A DNA stretch of 6,669 nt from CBDTTM01 sp965363355. Its GTDB lineage: Bacteria > Bacillota > Negativicutes > Selenomonadales > Selenomonadaceae. Of the stretch, positions 5,891 through 6,669 are shown piece after piece. The number at the start of each line of letters is the position of its first letter. The first letter of the stretch is position 1. The DNA lies in the NCBI GenBank assembly GCA_965363355.1, contig CBDTTM010000143.1:1-6669 (forward strand). Direction: 5' to 3'. A program made the position numbers and the translations under genes. Under the pieces are notes generated by a model that was not told the origin of the DNA, made no database searches, and worked only from the letters and a program-made list of their open reading frames with translations.

Positions 5891-6669
5891 TTGGTATCTA
5901 TAGAGAGGTACAGTATTGTAGAAGCTAGGACTGGTATGAAGTTGGGGCGTGTAGTATTGTCAAATACTGGCACTATTTTGCTCGATAAAAATGTAATATT
6001 GACAGATGTTTTGATTGCAAAATTGAAAAAATGGGGAATTTTAGAAATTTTCGCCGAGAAGGAAGATGTATTTGATGTATTAGCGAAGGAGCGACGACAT
6101 TTTATTGCAAAGCGAGATAAATGGATCATTACCGTCGAAGGAGTCTTTAATTCAATTGAATTACTGGAAACATTGAATGTAGGGACATTACAAAAACTCA
6201 TAGATGAAATGCTTATGCCAGTATTGTTGCAGTCAGATAGTATTTTTAGCTATTTGCACGTCATGCATTATAAAGGAGAAGATCTTTTTCGTCACAGTGT
6301 CAATGTAGCAGTTATTGCCGGATTGATGGGGAAATGGATGCATTTATCAGAGGCAGAAATAAAGCAGTTAGTATTGGTTGGACTATTGCATGATATTGGA
6401 AAAACCCGGATTCCCGAAATGATATTAAACAAACCGGGCAAGCTTTTGCCTGAAGAAATGAAAATTATGAAACAGCACGCATTTATTGGGTATGAAATAT
6501 TACAAACCGTAGATGCTATTGATGAAATAACGCGGCAAGGCGTATTGCAGCATCATGAACGATTGGATGGAAGTGGTTACCCTGGCGCATTACTGGTAGA
6601 CCAGGTAGGGGCAATTGCCAAAATTATTGCGATAGCAGATGCTTATGATGCGATTGTATCGCCTAGGGT
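5891..6669 (+). CDS. HD-GYP domain c-di-GMP phosphodiesterase (3' end outside window)
   Basis: The gene is cut by the window end; 259 codons are present. HD-GYP proteins are metal-dependent phosphodiesterases that hydrolyse cyclic-di-GMP to pGpG or GMP. Residues about 5-45 (SIVEARTGMKLGRVV and the following LxxKLKKWGI stretch) match the short N-terminal region common in HD-GYP proteins. The catalytic domain shows RHSVNVA (first metal histidine), LLHDIGK with H167-D168, KQHAFIGYEIL, the signature HHERLDGSGYP starting at H221, and IADAYDAI, after which sequence ends. All visible metal and GYP residues are intact, so activity is likely. The frame is open from 5681. TTG 5891 is preferred because GAGG (5880-5883) lies 7 bases upstream and family similarity begins right there. 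ATG 5822, 5807 and 5771 are in-frame alternatives with poor or distant ribosome sites. The gene lies behind the c-di-GMP riboswitch and terminator. Confidence 0.92.
   Translation, partial: MVSIERYSIVEARTGMKLGRVVLSNTGTILLDKNVILTDVLIAKLKKWGILEIFAEKEDVFDVLAKERRHFIAKRDKWIITVEGVFNSIELLETLNVGTLQKLIDEMLMPVLLQSDSIFSYLHVMHYKGEDLFRHSVNVAVIAGLMGKWMHLSEAEIKQLVLVGLLHDIGKTRIPEMILNKPGKLLPEEMKIMKQHAFIGYEILQTVDAIDEITRQGVLQHHERLDGSGYPGALLVDQVGAIAKIIAIADAYDAIVSPR

Noticed and set aside
5863..6201. 112-codon minus-strand frame at the start of the HD-GYP gene
   Set aside because: The plus strand encodes conserved HD-GYP N-terminal residues here; this frame is a shadow.

Overview
This window reads as a Gram-negative, LPS-bearing anaerobic or facultative bacterium of moderate-to-low GC with Firmicutes-style signals: strong GGAGG ribosome sites, T-tract terminators, and a type I cyclic-di-GMP riboswitch. 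An ArnT-like lipid A glycosyltransferase next to such signals fits a didermic Firmicute (Negativicutes-type). This is an inference from style and gene content, not a proven assignment. All genes lie on the + strand, in three transcription units separated by clear intrinsic terminators.

Layout. Positions 1-63 hold the 3' part of a hairpin terminator of an upstream gene. Positions 64-229 are a short AT-rich spacer. Positions 230-1681 encode a membrane glycosyltransferase of the ArnT/PMT_2 (GT-C) type, closed by a terminator at 1721-1751. Positions 1752-2156 are about 400 bases without a gene. Nothing recognisable is seen in 1752-1839. A sigma-A/sigma-70-like promoter follows at 1840-1869, a perfect 16-bp palindrome over the expected start site at 1873-1888, and then a roughly 270-base, hairpin-rich untranslated leader. 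Positions 2157-4040 encode the complete mannitol PTS permease MtlA (IICBA fusion). A long hairpin at 4040-4086 separates it from mtlD at 4104-5246, which ends at the terminator 5289-5329. Together MtlA and MtlD import mannitol as mannitol-1-phosphate and oxidise it to fructose-6-phosphate. No mtlR regulator is in the window.

The last unit is the most notable. A near-consensus promoter (5378-5406) drives a leader containing a cyclic-di-GMP-I (GEMM-I) riboswitch aptamer (about 5536-5622). The 3' strand of the aptamer is also the left arm of a strong 18-bp terminator (5605-5655). The gene behind it, cut by the window end, is an HD-GYP domain protein, the family that hydrolyses cyclic-di-GMP. The geometry predicts an ON switch: ligand binding should block the terminator and raise expression of the enzyme that destroys the ligand, a homeostatic feedback loop. 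The riboswitch class and the enzyme family are known. The arrangement is read from the sequence, and the regulatory sign is inferred. I see no mobile element, CRISPR array, rRNA or tRNA, and no evidence for a wholly new system.
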